64,000 nucleotides of DNA, from the NCBI RefSeq assembly GCF_042429235.1, contig NZ_JBHMBA010000001.1. One strand, given 5' to 3'. The DNA comes from Arthrobacter_B citreus. GTDB lineage: Bacteria; Actinomycetota; Actinomycetes; Actinomycetales; Micrococcaceae. Numbering within the stretch: position 1 is the stretch's first letter; each line of letters opens with the position of its first letter. Position numbers and translations under genes: made by a program. This document shows, in pieces, positions 24,616 to 33,570 of the stretch. The notes beneath the pieces were generated by a model. It ran no database searches and was not told the DNA's origin. It saw only the letters and a list, made by a program, of their open reading frames with translations.

Positions 24616-25608
24616 CTACTCCTCCGGGAGTGAACCGAACGACGCGCGGTCAGCGAGCCGGGGGTCATCATGGTCCGGAACAACCATGACCGGGCCCTTG
24701 GCATGATGCAGGACGCTTTGGCTGGTGGAACCCATCAGCATTCCGGCGAAACCGCCGCGGCCGCGCGTCCCCAGGACCAGCAACTCCACCGACCCCGTGC
24801 GGTCGATGAGGATCTCCGCGGGCGGACCGTCGATCAGCTGCACGGTCATGGGCAGCTGCGGGAAGTGGCTTTGCAGCCATTCGCGCCCGGCCCGCAGCTG
24901 TTCGGTGATTTCCTCGTGCAGCGCTTCCAGGTCCAGGGGCGCCGGAACCCACGCCAGGGAGCCGCTGAACGGTGGAAGTGCGCACAGAATATGAAGCGGC
25001 AGGCCCAGGTTTACGGCCTGCTCCGCAGCAACAAGGGATGCGGCGCGCCCCTGCTCGGAACCGTCAACGCCCACCACAACCACATCTTCGACGGTCTGTT
25101 CGGTGGGCGCCCCGGCGGGAGGCCGGACACCGGCTTCCGGCAGCCTGCCGGCGGTGCGGAGCGGCACCACAACGGTGGGGCACTTGGCGTGCGCGGGCAG
25201 CGCGCTGGAAACCGACCCCAGCAGGCGGCCGACAAACCCGCCGCGGCCGCGCGAACCCACCACCATCAGGTCCGCTTCCTCGGAAAGTTCCAGCAGGACA
25301 GCAGCGGCGTCACCGGTCTCGACCCGTGAAAAAACTTCAATGTTGTACCCGCTGATGCGTTCCAGCGCCTTATTGAGCACCGACCGCGCACCGTCACGGA
25401 TAATCGCATCGTCCATGGTGGTGTACCCGGCATCCATGGAGGACGCCGCGAAAATGGGAACCGTATAAGCCGTGACCACATGCAGCGGAGTCCTGCGGCG
25501 CTCAGCCTCCTTTGCAGCCCACACCAGGGCACAGAGGCTTTGGTCCGAACCGTCCACACCGACAACGATTCCCGCCGATCCTTCCAGCCCGCCGTACTCG
25601 CTCCACAT
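24616..25608 (-). CDS. Tandem-domain universal stress protein
   Basis: A 330-residue protein with two UspA domains (about 10-160 and 180-320). Each ends in the ATP-binding pattern: VVGSRGRGGFVGRLLGSVSS in the first and VLGTRGRGGFAGMLMGSTSQ in the second. Each also begins with a VGVDGS loop. Such proteins bind ATP and help survival under starvation, hypoxia or stress. The ATG at 25608 is used; a TTG three codons upstream is possible because GTGGGG precedes it. Confidence 0.92.
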   Translation of the reverse strand: MWSEYGGLEGSAGIVVGVDGSDQSLCALVWAAKEAERRRTPLHVVTAYTVPIFAASSMDAGYTTMDDAIIRDGARSVLNKALERISGYNIEVFSRVETGDAAAVLLELSEEADLMVVGSRGRGGFVGRLLGSVSSALPAHAKCPTVVVPLRTAGRLPEAGVRPPAGAPTEQTVEDVVVVGVDGSEQGRAASLVAAEQAVNLGLPLHILCALPPFSGSLAWVPAPLDLEALHEEITEQLRAGREWLQSHFPQLPMTVQLIDGPPAEILIDRTGSVELLVLGTRGRGGFAGMLMGSTSQSVLHHAKGPVMVVPDHDDPRLADRASFGSLPEE

Positions 25609-25888
25609 TGAAGTCAAAACGCCCCACCCCTTAAGGTTCAGTCGCTGCCGTGTTCTTCATCGAACACCCGGAACAGTGCTTATTTCGGTAGCGTACCGCG
25701 CTCAGCGCCCCCGCCGGGACGCCCACCGAAACACGCCCGCCGCAGCACTACACAGAGATGCCCGCGGCAGATAGGCTACGGGGCATTACAACCGAAGACC
25801 GTCCCGGAGCCATCCAGGTGACGTAAATCTGCGGGAACGGAAGAGGCGCCGTCCCTGCAGCCTTGATCTATGTCAGGGGGTTGCCTCG
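25609..25888. other. Intergenic region between divergent genes
   Basis: 280 bp without a convincing gene. It must hold the promoter of the universal-stress gene (left, minus strand) and of the Rossmann protein gene (right). A TAGGCT box at about 25773 on the plus strand is the only promoter-like match seen; no repeats or hairpins stand out. Confidence 0.5.
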
Positions 25889-26542
25889 GTGGTTAAGACA
25901 AGGGACAACAGTGAAAACGGTGCGCCGGCACCGGCGTCTGGGCAGCGAACGGAAGCGACGGCCGCCATCGTCATCGGCTGCGGGCTTACGGGCCTGGCCG
26001 TGGCCAGCGAGCTGAGCCGCCATGGCATGAGTCCCATCGTCCTGAACGGGCTGCGCAAGGACGTCGAGTCACTGCACGGCCAGGTGCCGGATGCGCTGAC
26101 CCTCCCGGAGCGCACCGAACTGCTCCGCCTGCTGCAGGGCTACGCCGCGGGGCATTCCCTGGACATCCGCCGCTGGACCCCGGCCGAGGAGCTTGGGCTG
26201 CTGCACGGGTCCGGAAGCTTCAGCGTCCCCGCCGCCCCGGAACCGGGCACGCTGAAGTGGGTGGTGCGCACCCATCACGGAGTCCTGCTGGCTGACGCCG
26301 TGGTACTCGCCGGGTGCGGGCAGCCGGCATTGGTAAAACTGATCCGCACCCTCGGTTTAGGGGCGGGATCGGAACTGCGCAACGCCCTGCGCAGTGTCGG
26401 GCTCTACGTTGTTGGAGCCGGCGAGGCCCTGACGGCTCCAACCCGGGAACTCGTCCGCCAGGCAAAGCGGGCCGGCCAGGAAGTCGCGGCCCGTAACGCG
26501 GCGCTCTCTGGCGCTCCCGCCCTGCGTTACGGCACCGGCTAG
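25889..26542 (+). CDS. Compact dinucleotide-binding (FAD/NAD Rossmann) protein
   Basis: A 217-residue protein whose only clear motif is a Rossmann loop, IVIGCGLTGLAVASELSRHG, near residue 27. A short linker, a strand LADAVVLAGCGQ near 130, and a GLYVVGAGEAL segment near 170 follow, the latter matching the second GxGE-like motif of flavin oxidoreductases. The middle substrate and NADPH domains of a full-length (about 350 aa) oxidoreductase are missing, so it is either a reduced conserved relative or a non-enzymatic binding protein. The start is GTG behind AGGGGG. Confidence 0.7.
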   Translation: MVKTRDNSENGAPAPASGQRTEATAAIVIGCGLTGLAVASELSRHGMSPIVLNGLRKDVESLHGQVPDALTLPERTELLRLLQGYAAGHSLDIRRWTPAEELGLLHGSGSFSVPAAPEPGTLKWVVRTHHGVLLADAVVLAGCGQPALVKLIRTLGLGAGSELRNALRSVGLYVVGAGEALTAPTRELVRQAKRAGQEVAARNAALSGAPALRYGTG

Positions 26543-26766
26543 GACAGCGGCGAAGACAGCCGTGCAGTGAAGCGGGACTGGGCGCCACTGACGCATCAGG
26601 GAAGCAGCGCAGTGCCGCCGCACCGGCAAAAGCCCCTCTGAAGGAGATAAACCTCACCCGCAGACGCCGGCTGGGAGCCGTCCGCCCCCAAAGCCCCTGC
26701 ATGCGGCGCGATAAGATCGAAGGGCGGGATTCCCCACTCTAGCCATCACCCATTCAGAGGAAAGTC

Positions 26767-28197
26767 ATGCTCAAACAAGGTTCCAAGCTGGACCGGTATT
26801 TTGAAATCTCCAAGAGGGGTTCGTCCGTCTCCCGCGAAGTCCGGGGTGGTTTGGCCACATTTTTCGCCATGAGCTACATCGTGGTGCTGAACCCGCTGAT
26901 TCTCGGCGGCGAGGACGGCGTCGGCAATACGCTGGCCGGTCCCGCCGTTGCAGCTGCGACCGCCCTCGTGGCCGGCGTTCTGACCATCATCATGGGAGCC
27001 TGGGCCAAGCATCCGTTTGCGCTCGCCACCGGGCTGGGCGTCAACGCCTTCGTCGCGGCAACAGTGGCAACCAATCCGGGCCTGACCTGGCCTGACGTCA
27101 TGGGCCTGGTCCTGCTTTCCGGCGTGACCATGTTCATCCTGGTGCTGACCGGTTTCCGGACCGCCGTCTTCAGGGCCGTTCCCGCCAGCCTCAAAACGGC
27201 AATCGTCGTCGGCATCGGCATGTTCATTGCACTGCTGGGCTTTGTGAATGCGGGCTTCGTCCGCCGCATTCCCGACGCGGCCGGCACCACCGTTCCGCTG
27301 GAACTGGGCACCGGCGGCCAGCTGCTGGGCTGGCCGAGCCTGGTCTTCGTCTTTGGCCTGCTCGTGACGATCGTCCTGATGTCCCGCAACGTCAGGGGCG
27401 CCATCCTCATCGGCATCGTGGCTTCCACCATCCTCGCCGTGATCATCGAGACGGTGGCTTCCCCGGGATCCCAGGGCGCCGGCATCGAAACCGGCTGGTC
27501 GCTCGTCACCCCGAGCATGCCGCAGTGGGCGGCCCCTGATCTTTCCCTGCTGGGCCAAGTCAGCGTCTTTGGTTCCTTCCAGACGCTTGGTGTTGTCGCT
27601 GCGTCGCTGCTGACCTTCGTGATCCTGCTGAGCATCTTCTTCGACGCGATGGGCACCATGGTGGGCCTGGCGTCCGCCGCCGGGTCCCTCGACAAGGACG
27701 GCAACATCCCGAACGTGGACCGCGTGCTCCTGGTCGACGCCGCCGGCGCAGTAGCTGGCGGTGCCGCGGGTGTTTCCTCCAACCAGCTCTTCGTGGAATC
27801 CGGCTCCGGCATCGCTGAAGGCGCCCGCACCGGCCTGTCCTCCGTGGTGACCGGCCTGCTCTTCATCGTCGCCATGTTCCTGACGCCGCTGATTTACCTG
27901 GTGCCGTTTGAGGCTGTCGCCCCCGCACTGGTGGTGGTGGGTTTCCTCATGGTTTCCCAGGTCGGCAAGATCGACTGGAGCGACATCGGGCTGGCCATCC
28001 CCTCGTTCCTGACGATTGTCCTGATGCCCTTCACGTACTCCATCGCCACCGGCCTGGGTGCCGGGTTCGTGACCTTCGCCGTGATCCGCCTCTTCCAGGG
28101 CCGCGGCAAGGAAGTCCACCCGCTGATGTACGTGGTGGCCGCAGCCTTCGTGGCGTTCTTCTCGGTTGGGGCCATTTCCTCGGCCCTCGGAGTCTAG
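26767..28197 (+). CDS. NCS2-family purine permease (AzgA-like)
   Basis: A 476-residue inner-membrane transporter with about 12-14 helices. AzgA-type motifs: FFAMSYIVVLNPLIL in TM1, ATGLGVNAFVA in TM3, and the substrate-site TM8/TM10 region (FFDAMGTMVGLA, GVSSNQLFVESGSGIAEGARTG). It most likely imports adenine, guanine or hypoxanthine with protons. AGAGGAAAG supports the ATG. A TAAGAT box at 26712-26717 is a plausible -10 with a leader of about 40 nt; no purine riboswitch fold was seen there. Confidence 0.93.
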   Translation: MLKQGSKLDRYFEISKRGSSVSREVRGGLATFFAMSYIVVLNPLILGGEDGVGNTLAGPAVAAATALVAGVLTIIMGAWAKHPFALATGLGVNAFVAATVATNPGLTWPDVMGLVLLSGVTMFILVLTGFRTAVFRAVPASLKTAIVVGIGMFIALLGFVNAGFVRRIPDAAGTTVPLELGTGGQLLGWPSLVFVFGLLVTIVLMSRNVRGAILIGIVASTILAVIIETVASPGSQGAGIETGWSLVTPSMPQWAAPDLSLLGQVSVFGSFQTLGVVAASLLTFVILLSIFFDAMGTMVGLASAAGSLDKDGNIPNVDRVLLVDAAGAVAGGAAGVSSNQLFVESGSGIAEGARTGLSSVVTGLLFIVAMFLTPLIYLVPFEAVAPALVVVGFLMVSQVGKIDWSDIGLAIPSFLTIVLMPFTYSIATGLGAGFVTFAVIRLFQGRGKEVHPLMYVVAAAFVAFFSVGAISSALGV

Positions 28198-28227
28198 GGC
28201 GCGGTCCAAGCAAGCAGCCCGCACAGC

Positions 28228-28266
28228 AAAAAGCCGTCCGAAGCACTGCGCTTCGGACGGCTTTTT
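28228..28266 (+). terminator. Terminator after the purine permease
   Basis: A 17-bp perfect stem (AAAAAGCCGTCCGAAGC with its complement), a 5-nt loop and a TTTTT run. It also faces the convergent methyltransferase gene. Confidence 0.9.
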
Positions 28267-28299
28267 GGTGCCTGCGGTACCGGGCGGGGCCGGATCGAC

Positions 28300-29130
28300 T
28301 CACGCCGCCTGGGCGTCAGTGAGCGGATGGGTCCCGGCGGCAAAGGCACGGACCTTGGCGTCGTCCCACAAATGGGCGGGGACTCCGCCTCCCAGCAGGG
28401 TCCGTGGCAGCGAAGGATGCCCGGCGAAGGGCAGGTCACTGCCGGCAATGATCATGTTGCCGTACCGCCGGCCCTTGAGCATGGCCGGGTCGGCAACAAT
28501 GGCGGTGTGGGCGAAGACCGAGCACACTGCGGCGGCCTCGCGCCGTGCACCCTTCAGATCCGGCGTATCCCCACAGTTCATGATGTAGAGCCCGCCAGGC
28601 GCGAGGACACGGGCTGCCTCGGCCGTGAATTCCAGGGTGGTCAGGGCCGGTGGCGTCTTGGCCCCGGCGAAGACGTCGCGGATGATCAGGTCCCGGCTGT
28701 CCTCGTGCAGGGTTTCGGTCACTTCACGGGCTTCCCCCACCCGCAGCCGCATCTGGGGTGCGCGGGGCAGGTCGAACCATGCCCGCACCAGTTCGGCGAG
28801 GCGCCCGTCCAGTTCCACGACCACCTGCCGGGCGTTGGGGTAACCGGCGGCGAAATACCGCGCCATGGAACAAGCGGCGCCGCCCAGATGCAGCGCCCGC
28901 AGCTTTGCGGCCGGCTCCCAATGAGTGTCCACCAGGGCAGCGATCCAGCGCATGTACTCAAAGTCGAGCTGGCGGGGGTCCGCCAGGTCGATGTGCGAGC
29001 TGTGCACGCCGTTGACCTTGAGGATCCAGCCGTGGGGATTGAACTGGTCCGGCAAAAGCTCGCAGGTACCGGTGTCAATGGGGAAGGTTCCGGCCACCGG
29101 TCCGGATTCGGGTGCGCCGGCGGGATCCAT
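28300..29130 (-). CDS. Spermidine-synthase-like SAM-binding protein
   Basis: A 276-residue soluble protein with a class I methyltransferase/spermidine-synthase fold. The SAM-type site is ALHLGGAACSMARYFA, with the acidic strand VVVELDGRLAELV, then RDLIIRDVFAG and a late GGLYIMNCGD strand. Stand-alone actinobacterial members lack proven polyamine synthase activity, so the reaction is open. The ATG at 29130 was chosen because AAAGGGA lies 8-9 nt before it; an ATG at 29166 would add 12 residues without a site. Confidence 0.8.
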   Translation of the reverse strand: MDPAGAPESGPVAGTFPIDTGTCELLPDQFNPHGWILKVNGVHSSHIDLADPRQLDFEYMRWIAALVDTHWEPAAKLRALHLGGAACSMARYFAAGYPNARQVVVELDGRLAELVRAWFDLPRAPQMRLRVGEAREVTETLHEDSRDLIIRDVFAGAKTPPALTTLEFTAEAARVLAPGGLYIMNCGDTPDLKGARREAAAVCSVFAHTAIVADPAMLKGRRYGNMIIAGSDLPFAGHPSLPRTLLGGGVPAHLWDDAKVRAFAAGTHPLTDAQAA

Positions 29131-29302
29131 GGCCGCGGGTCCCTTTCCCGGCCGCTGCCTGCCCATCAGGCCACCGTCCGGAGCGTCCGGTTGTTCCTGG
29201 CGGCGCGGGAGGCCGTGGTGCGGCTGAGCGTGGGGGTCATACCTTCAGTTTAAGCGCCGTCCGCCCGGCGCCCGGCCAGAGACCCATGACCGGGCCGGGG
29301 AG

Positions 29303-29647
29303 TCACTCCTGCGGCGTGCCCGAACGTTCCAGGGCTGCTTCCAGGCGCTCCACCTTCCCGGCCAGCTCGCCGGAGTGGCCCGGCCTGATGTCCGCTTTCA
29401 GCACCAGGGACACCCGGCTGCCGTACCGGCCCACTGCCTCGGTGGCGCGCCGGATGACATCCATGACCTCATCCCACTCACCCTCCAGCGTGGTGAACAT
29501 GGCATCGGTGTGGTTGGGCAGGCCGGACTCGCGGACAATGCGGACGGCGGCCGCGACGGCGTCGTGGACCGAGGCGTCAGCCGTTCCGGGACCGGCGGGG
29601 GAATCCGGACCAGTGCCGGACGGAGCTACTGAGAAGGCAACAAGCAT
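29303..29647 (-). CDS. Thiamine-binding protein (MTH1187/YkoF-type)
   Basis: A 114-residue protein with the paired ferredoxin-like pattern of the MTH1187 family: a first strand LVAFSVAPSG, a helix VHDAVAAAVRIVRESGL, PNHTDAMFTTLEGEWDEVM (the family hallmark) and a later VSLVLKADIRPG strand. Members bind thiamine-type ligands in the cytosol. An unusual Gly/Pro/Ser-rich insertion follows the first strand (residues 10-25). A CAGACT box lies 6 nt before the ATG, a weaker form of the leaderless signal seen elsewhere here. Confidence 0.87.
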   Translation of the reverse strand: MLVAFSVAPSGTGPDSPAGPGTADASVHDAVAAAVRIVRESGLPNHTDAMFTTLEGEWDEVMDVIRRATEAVGRYGSRVSLVLKADIRPGHSGELAGKVERLEAALERSGTPQE

Positions 29648-29700
29648 GCTGCCAGTCTGCCACCGCCGCCGGAAAACTCAAGGCAGCGGTGGCGGGACGG

Positions 29701-31251
29701 CTAGGCTTCCGGCGCCGGCAGCTGCTGTTCGCGTTCCAGCCTGTCGGCGCGCGCAGCCCGCTCAGCCGAGCGGAGGTCAGCGAATTTGTCATTCAGCCGG
29801 GAGTGCCGCTGGCCGTAGGCGAAGTACAGCAGGAACCCGATCAGCAGCCATCCGACAAAGTAGATCCATGTTTCCACGGCCAGGTTGGTCATCAGGTACA
29901 GGCACAGCAGCGCCGAGAGAACCGGGAGGACCGGCCCGAAGGGCACGCGGAAGGCGGGCTTGAGGTCCGGCCGCTTGCGGCGCAGGACCAGGACTCCGAG
30001 GCTGACCACGACAAACGCGGAGAGGGTGCCGATGTTGATCATTTCCTCGAGGACGTCCACCTGGGTGAATCCTGCCACCAGTGCCACGAGCGTTCCGCAC
30101 AGGATCTGCAGGCGGGCCGGAGTGGAGTGCTTGTCGCTGGTGCGGGAAAGCGAACGCGGCAGCAGGCCGTCGCGGCTCATCGCCAGGACCACGCGGGCCA
30201 GGCCCATCAGCAGGACCATGATCACCGTGGTGAGCCCGATCAGGGAGCCCACGGCAATCACCTGCGCCGCCCAGGAGTTTCCAACAAGGCTGAAGGCGGT
30301 GGCGAGGTTCGGCGATTCGACGGACGCCAGTTCGGTGTAGGGAACCATGCCGGTCAGCGCCAGCGAAACACCGATGTACAGCAGGGTGACCACGGCCAGT
30401 CCGGCAAAGATGCCGCGCGGCAGGGTCTTGCCCGGGTTCTTTACTTCCTCGGCGGAGGTGGCCACGACGTCGAAGCCGATGAACGCGAAGAACACAATCG
30501 CTGCGCCGGCGAAGACCCCCAGCATGCCGTACTGGGCCGGGGCTGCTCCGGTCAGGAAGGAGAACAGCGACTGCTGCATGACGCCCTCGCTGCCCAGTGA
30601 CGCGGTGGGCACGGAATCCGGGATGAACGGCGTGTAGTTCTCAGCCTTCACGTAGAAGAAGCCGGCGATGATCACGAACAGCACGACGCCGATCTTGATC
30701 AGGGTGAACACGTTGCCCACCTGGGCGGAGAGCTTAGTTCCCATGACAAGCAGAACCGTGAAGAGCGAAACGATCAGCAGCGGCCCCCAGGTCAGGTCCA
30801 CGGGTCCGAGATCAAGGGTGGCAGGAATGTTCAGGCCCATCAGGCTGAACACCTCACTGAGGTAAATGCCCCAGTATTTGGCGATCACGGCCGCAGCCGT
30901 GAACAGTTCCAGGATCAGGTTCCAGCCAATGATCCATGCCACCAGCTCCCCCATGGTCGCGTAGGTGAACACGTAGGCGGATCCAGCCACGGGAATGGCA
31001 GTGGCGAACTCGGCGTAACACATGATCGCCAACGCACAGGTGATGGCCGCGAGGACAAAGGAGAGGGTGACGGCGGGGCCGGAGAAGTTTGCAGCGGCCT
31101 TCGCTCCCACGGAGAAAATTCCCGCACCCACGGCAACGGCGACGCCCATGATCATGAGATCCCAAGTCGTCAGGGTGCGCTTAAGCCTGCGGCCTGGCTC
31201 AACTGCGTCCGCAAGGGAATCCTCAATGGGCTTTGTTCTGAAGAGACTCAC
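29701..31251 (-). CDS. APC-superfamily amino acid permease
   Basis: A 516-residue membrane protein with about 12-14 helices. GVAVAVGAGIFSVGAKAA in TM1 is the APC unwound-helix motif, and YAEFATAIPVAGSAYVFTY and FFAFIGFDVVATSAEEVKNPGKTLPRG are CAT-type hallmarks. It probably imports cationic or other amino acids with protons. The start is GTG at 31251 with AAGGA 6 nt upstream. The cytosolic tail is Arg/Glu-rich. It is transcribed divergently from pta. Confidence 0.92.
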   Translation of the reverse strand: MSLFRTKPIEDSLADAVEPGRRLKRTLTTWDLMIMGVAVAVGAGIFSVGAKAAANFSGPAVTLSFVLAAITCALAIMCYAEFATAIPVAGSAYVFTYATMGELVAWIIGWNLILELFTAAAVIAKYWGIYLSEVFSLMGLNIPATLDLGPVDLTWGPLLIVSLFTVLLVMGTKLSAQVGNVFTLIKIGVVLFVIIAGFFYVKAENYTPFIPDSVPTASLGSEGVMQQSLFSFLTGAAPAQYGMLGVFAGAAIVFFAFIGFDVVATSAEEVKNPGKTLPRGIFAGLAVVTLLYIGVSLALTGMVPYTELASVESPNLATAFSLVGNSWAAQVIAVGSLIGLTTVIMVLLMGLARVVLAMSRDGLLPRSLSRTSDKHSTPARLQILCGTLVALVAGFTQVDVLEEMINIGTLSAFVVVSLGVLVLRRKRPDLKPAFRVPFGPVLPVLSALLCLYLMTNLAVETWIYFVGWLLIGFLLYFAYGQRHSRLNDKFADLRSAERAARADRLEREQQLPAPEA

Positions 31252-31497
31252 GGTGGTCCTTGCCTCTGGTATTCGTCAAACTAACCGACCAATCCTAGGC
31301 CTCTGCCTGGATCGCGGCCGGGCTCCCTCCAGTTTAATCCCACATGCTGAGACGTTGCAGTTCAGCATTCGCGGCGGGCAGCCAATTCCACGGGCTGCGG
31401 CAGCATGTCCGCTAGCCACTGATCCGCGCCTTTGGGAAGATGAAGATGTGTCTCAGGCCATAGCATTGGCCCACAGCCCAAAGATCGGACAACAACC

Positions 31498-33570
31498 ATG
31501 GCCCGCGGAATCTATGTCAGTGCCATGACCCCGGGGTCCGGCAAGTCCCTTGTGACCCTCGGCCTCGCCGATATGCTGCTCCGCCACGCCGACCGGGTGG
31601 GCTTTTTCCGGCCGATCGTGGAGGGCTCCGAACCGGCACAGGACCCCATGGTGCGGCTGATGCAGCGTAAGTTCAATCTCACACCGGAAACGAGCCGCGG
31701 CGGACTGACCCGCAGCGAACTCCGCTCGCTTCTGGTGGCCGGCGAACGCGGCGAGGTGGATTCCAGATGCCTGACGATCTACAACGAGGTTGCCGCCCGC
31801 TGCGATGTGGTGATCATCGAGGGCACCGACCTGTCCGGGCACGACGTCGCCCTGGAGTTTGTCCTGAACGCCCGCCTCGCGAACAACCTGGGCGCCGTGG
31901 TGCTGGCAGTCGTGAACGCACGGGAGATGACCGTGCCGGAGACGGCCGATGCGGTGGACGTGGCCCGGCGGGAGCTGCACGACGCACGGTGCGACCTCCT
32001 CGCCATGATGGTCAACCGGGCGCAGCCTGAGGCAGTGGATGAAATCCGGGCCGCCGTCCGCCCTGGAGCTTCCGGCCGCCCGGTCTACGTGATGCCCGAG
32101 CTGAACGAGATTTCCCAACCCTCCATGTCCGAAGTCGCAAGGGCACTGAATGCCCGCCAGGTGGCGGGCAGCTCCTCCCTGGAACGCGACGTCGTCGGCA
32201 TCAAGGTGGCCGCCATGACGGTGGGCAACTTCATCTCCCAGCTGGACCACGGCAACTTGGTAATTGCCCCCAGTGACCGCGCCGACGTCATGGTGGCCGG
32301 CCTCGCCTCCGCCGTTGCGCCGGAGTTCCCGGTGCCCAGCGGCATGCTCCTCACCGGCGGCCTGCCCATCGATCCGGGAATCCTGGCGCTCCTGTCCCAA
32401 GCACCGTTTCCGGTGTTCGCCGTCGACGTCGACACCTACTCCGCCGCCCGCCAGGTCAGCCAGGTCCGGGGAGAGATTTCATCCGGCCAGCGCCGTAAGG
32501 TCGCGGCCGCGCTGGGCGTCTGGACCAGGCACGTCGATGAAGAGGAGCTGCTGGAGCGGCTGGAACTTCCCCGGCCGGAGAAAATCACCCCGCTCCGCTT
32601 CCTGAACCAACTGATCGTCCGGGCCCGGGCACAGCGCAAGCACATTGTCCTCCCCGAGGGCCTGGACACGCGGGTGCTGCGGGCGGCCGAAATACTGCAC
32701 CGCAGGGACGTTTGTTCGCTCACGCTGCTGGGGCCGGAAGGAGAGGTCCGGGAGCTCGCGGCCAGCGAGGGCATCGACCTCAGCGGCACCAGCATCATTA
32801 ACCCGGCCACCAGCGCGCTGCGGGATGAGTTTGCCCGCGAATACGCTGAACTGCGGGCCAAGAAGGGTGTCACGCTCGAGGACGCCCGGGAACGTATGCT
32901 TCACGGTGCATATTTTGGAACCATGATGGTCCACCTGGGGCGGGTGGACGGAATGGTCTCCGGTGCAGCGCACACGACAGCCAACACGATCCGCCCCGCA
33001 CTGGAGTTCATCCGGACCAAGGAGGGGGTGGACATTGTTTCCTCGGTCTTCCTCATGCTGCTCGAGGACCGGGTGCTGGTGTACGGCGACTGCGCCGTCA
33101 ACCCCAACCCCGACGCCAAGCAGCTGGCGGACATCGCCCTGGCGTCGGCGGACACAGCCTCCCGGTTCGGCGTGACCCCGCGGGTGGCCATGCTCTCCTA
33201 TTCGACGGGCGCCTCGGGGCACGGGGAATCCGTGGAGATGGTTCGGGAGGCAACGGAAATCGTGCGCACCCGGCGGCCCGATCTTCCCGTGGAAGGCCCC
33301 ATCCAGTACGACGCCGCCGTGGACGCCTCCACTGCCGCTTCGAAGATGCCTGGCTCCGATGTGGCCGGTCATGCCACGGTCTTCATCTTTCCGGACCTCA
33401 ACACGGGCAACAACACCTACAAAGCGGTCCAGCAATCCGCGGGCGCCGTGGCGGTTGGGCCCATCCTTCAGGGGCTGCGGAAGCCGGTCAACGACCTGTC
33501 CCGCGGCTGCACCGTCGAAGACATCGTCAACACCGTGGCCATCACCGCGGTCCAGGCCCAGGAGGGCTGA
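31498..33570 (+). CDS. pta: Phosphate acetyltransferase (long form)
   Basis: A 690-residue enzyme that interconverts acetyl-CoA and acetyl phosphate. Residues 1-180 form a BioD-like ATPase-fold domain (SAMTPGSGKSLVTLGLAD), about 200-330 is a DRTGG domain, and 365-690 is the catalytic PTA_PTB domain (HIVLPEGLDTRVL, FGTMMVHLGRVDGMVSGAAHTTANT, FPDLNTGNNTYKAVQ). It ends in TGATG, overlapping ackA by 1 nt. Together they make ATP and acetate during overflow metabolism, or activate acetate in reverse. Confidence 0.97.
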   Translation: MARGIYVSAMTPGSGKSLVTLGLADMLLRHADRVGFFRPIVEGSEPAQDPMVRLMQRKFNLTPETSRGGLTRSELRSLLVAGERGEVDSRCLTIYNEVAARCDVVIIEGTDLSGHDVALEFVLNARLANNLGAVVLAVVNAREMTVPETADAVDVARRELHDARCDLLAMMVNRAQPEAVDEIRAAVRPGASGRPVYVMPELNEISQPSMSEVARALNARQVAGSSSLERDVVGIKVAAMTVGNFISQLDHGNLVIAPSDRADVMVAGLASAVAPEFPVPSGMLLTGGLPIDPGILALLSQAPFPVFAVDVDTYSAARQVSQVRGEISSGQRRKVAAALGVWTRHVDEEELLERLELPRPEKITPLRFLNQLIVRARAQRKHIVLPEGLDTRVLRAAEILHRRDVCSLTLLGPEGEVRELAASEGIDLSGTSIINPATSALRDEFAREYAELRAKKGVTLEDARERMLHGAYFGTMMVHLGRVDGMVSGAAHTTANTIRPALEFIRTKEGVDIVSSVFLMLLEDRVLVYGDCAVNPNPDAKQLADIALASADTASRFGVTPRVAMLSYSTGASGHGESVEMVREATEIVRTRRPDLPVEGPIQYDAAVDASTAASKMPGSDVAGHATVFIFPDLNTGNNTYKAVQQSAGAVAVGPILQGLRKPVNDLSRGCTVEDIVNTVAITAVQAQEG

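Noticed and set aside
26543..26766. Purine riboswitch ahead of the purine permease
   Set aside because: No three-way junction or conserved purine-aptamer loops could be traced. Only a possible -10 box and ribosome site are visible.
26746..28224. A 492-residue open frame antisense to the NCS2 permease
   Set aside because: It is His/Gln/Asp-rich, has no domain, and mirrors the codon bias of the permease on the other strand. It is a GC-driven shadow.
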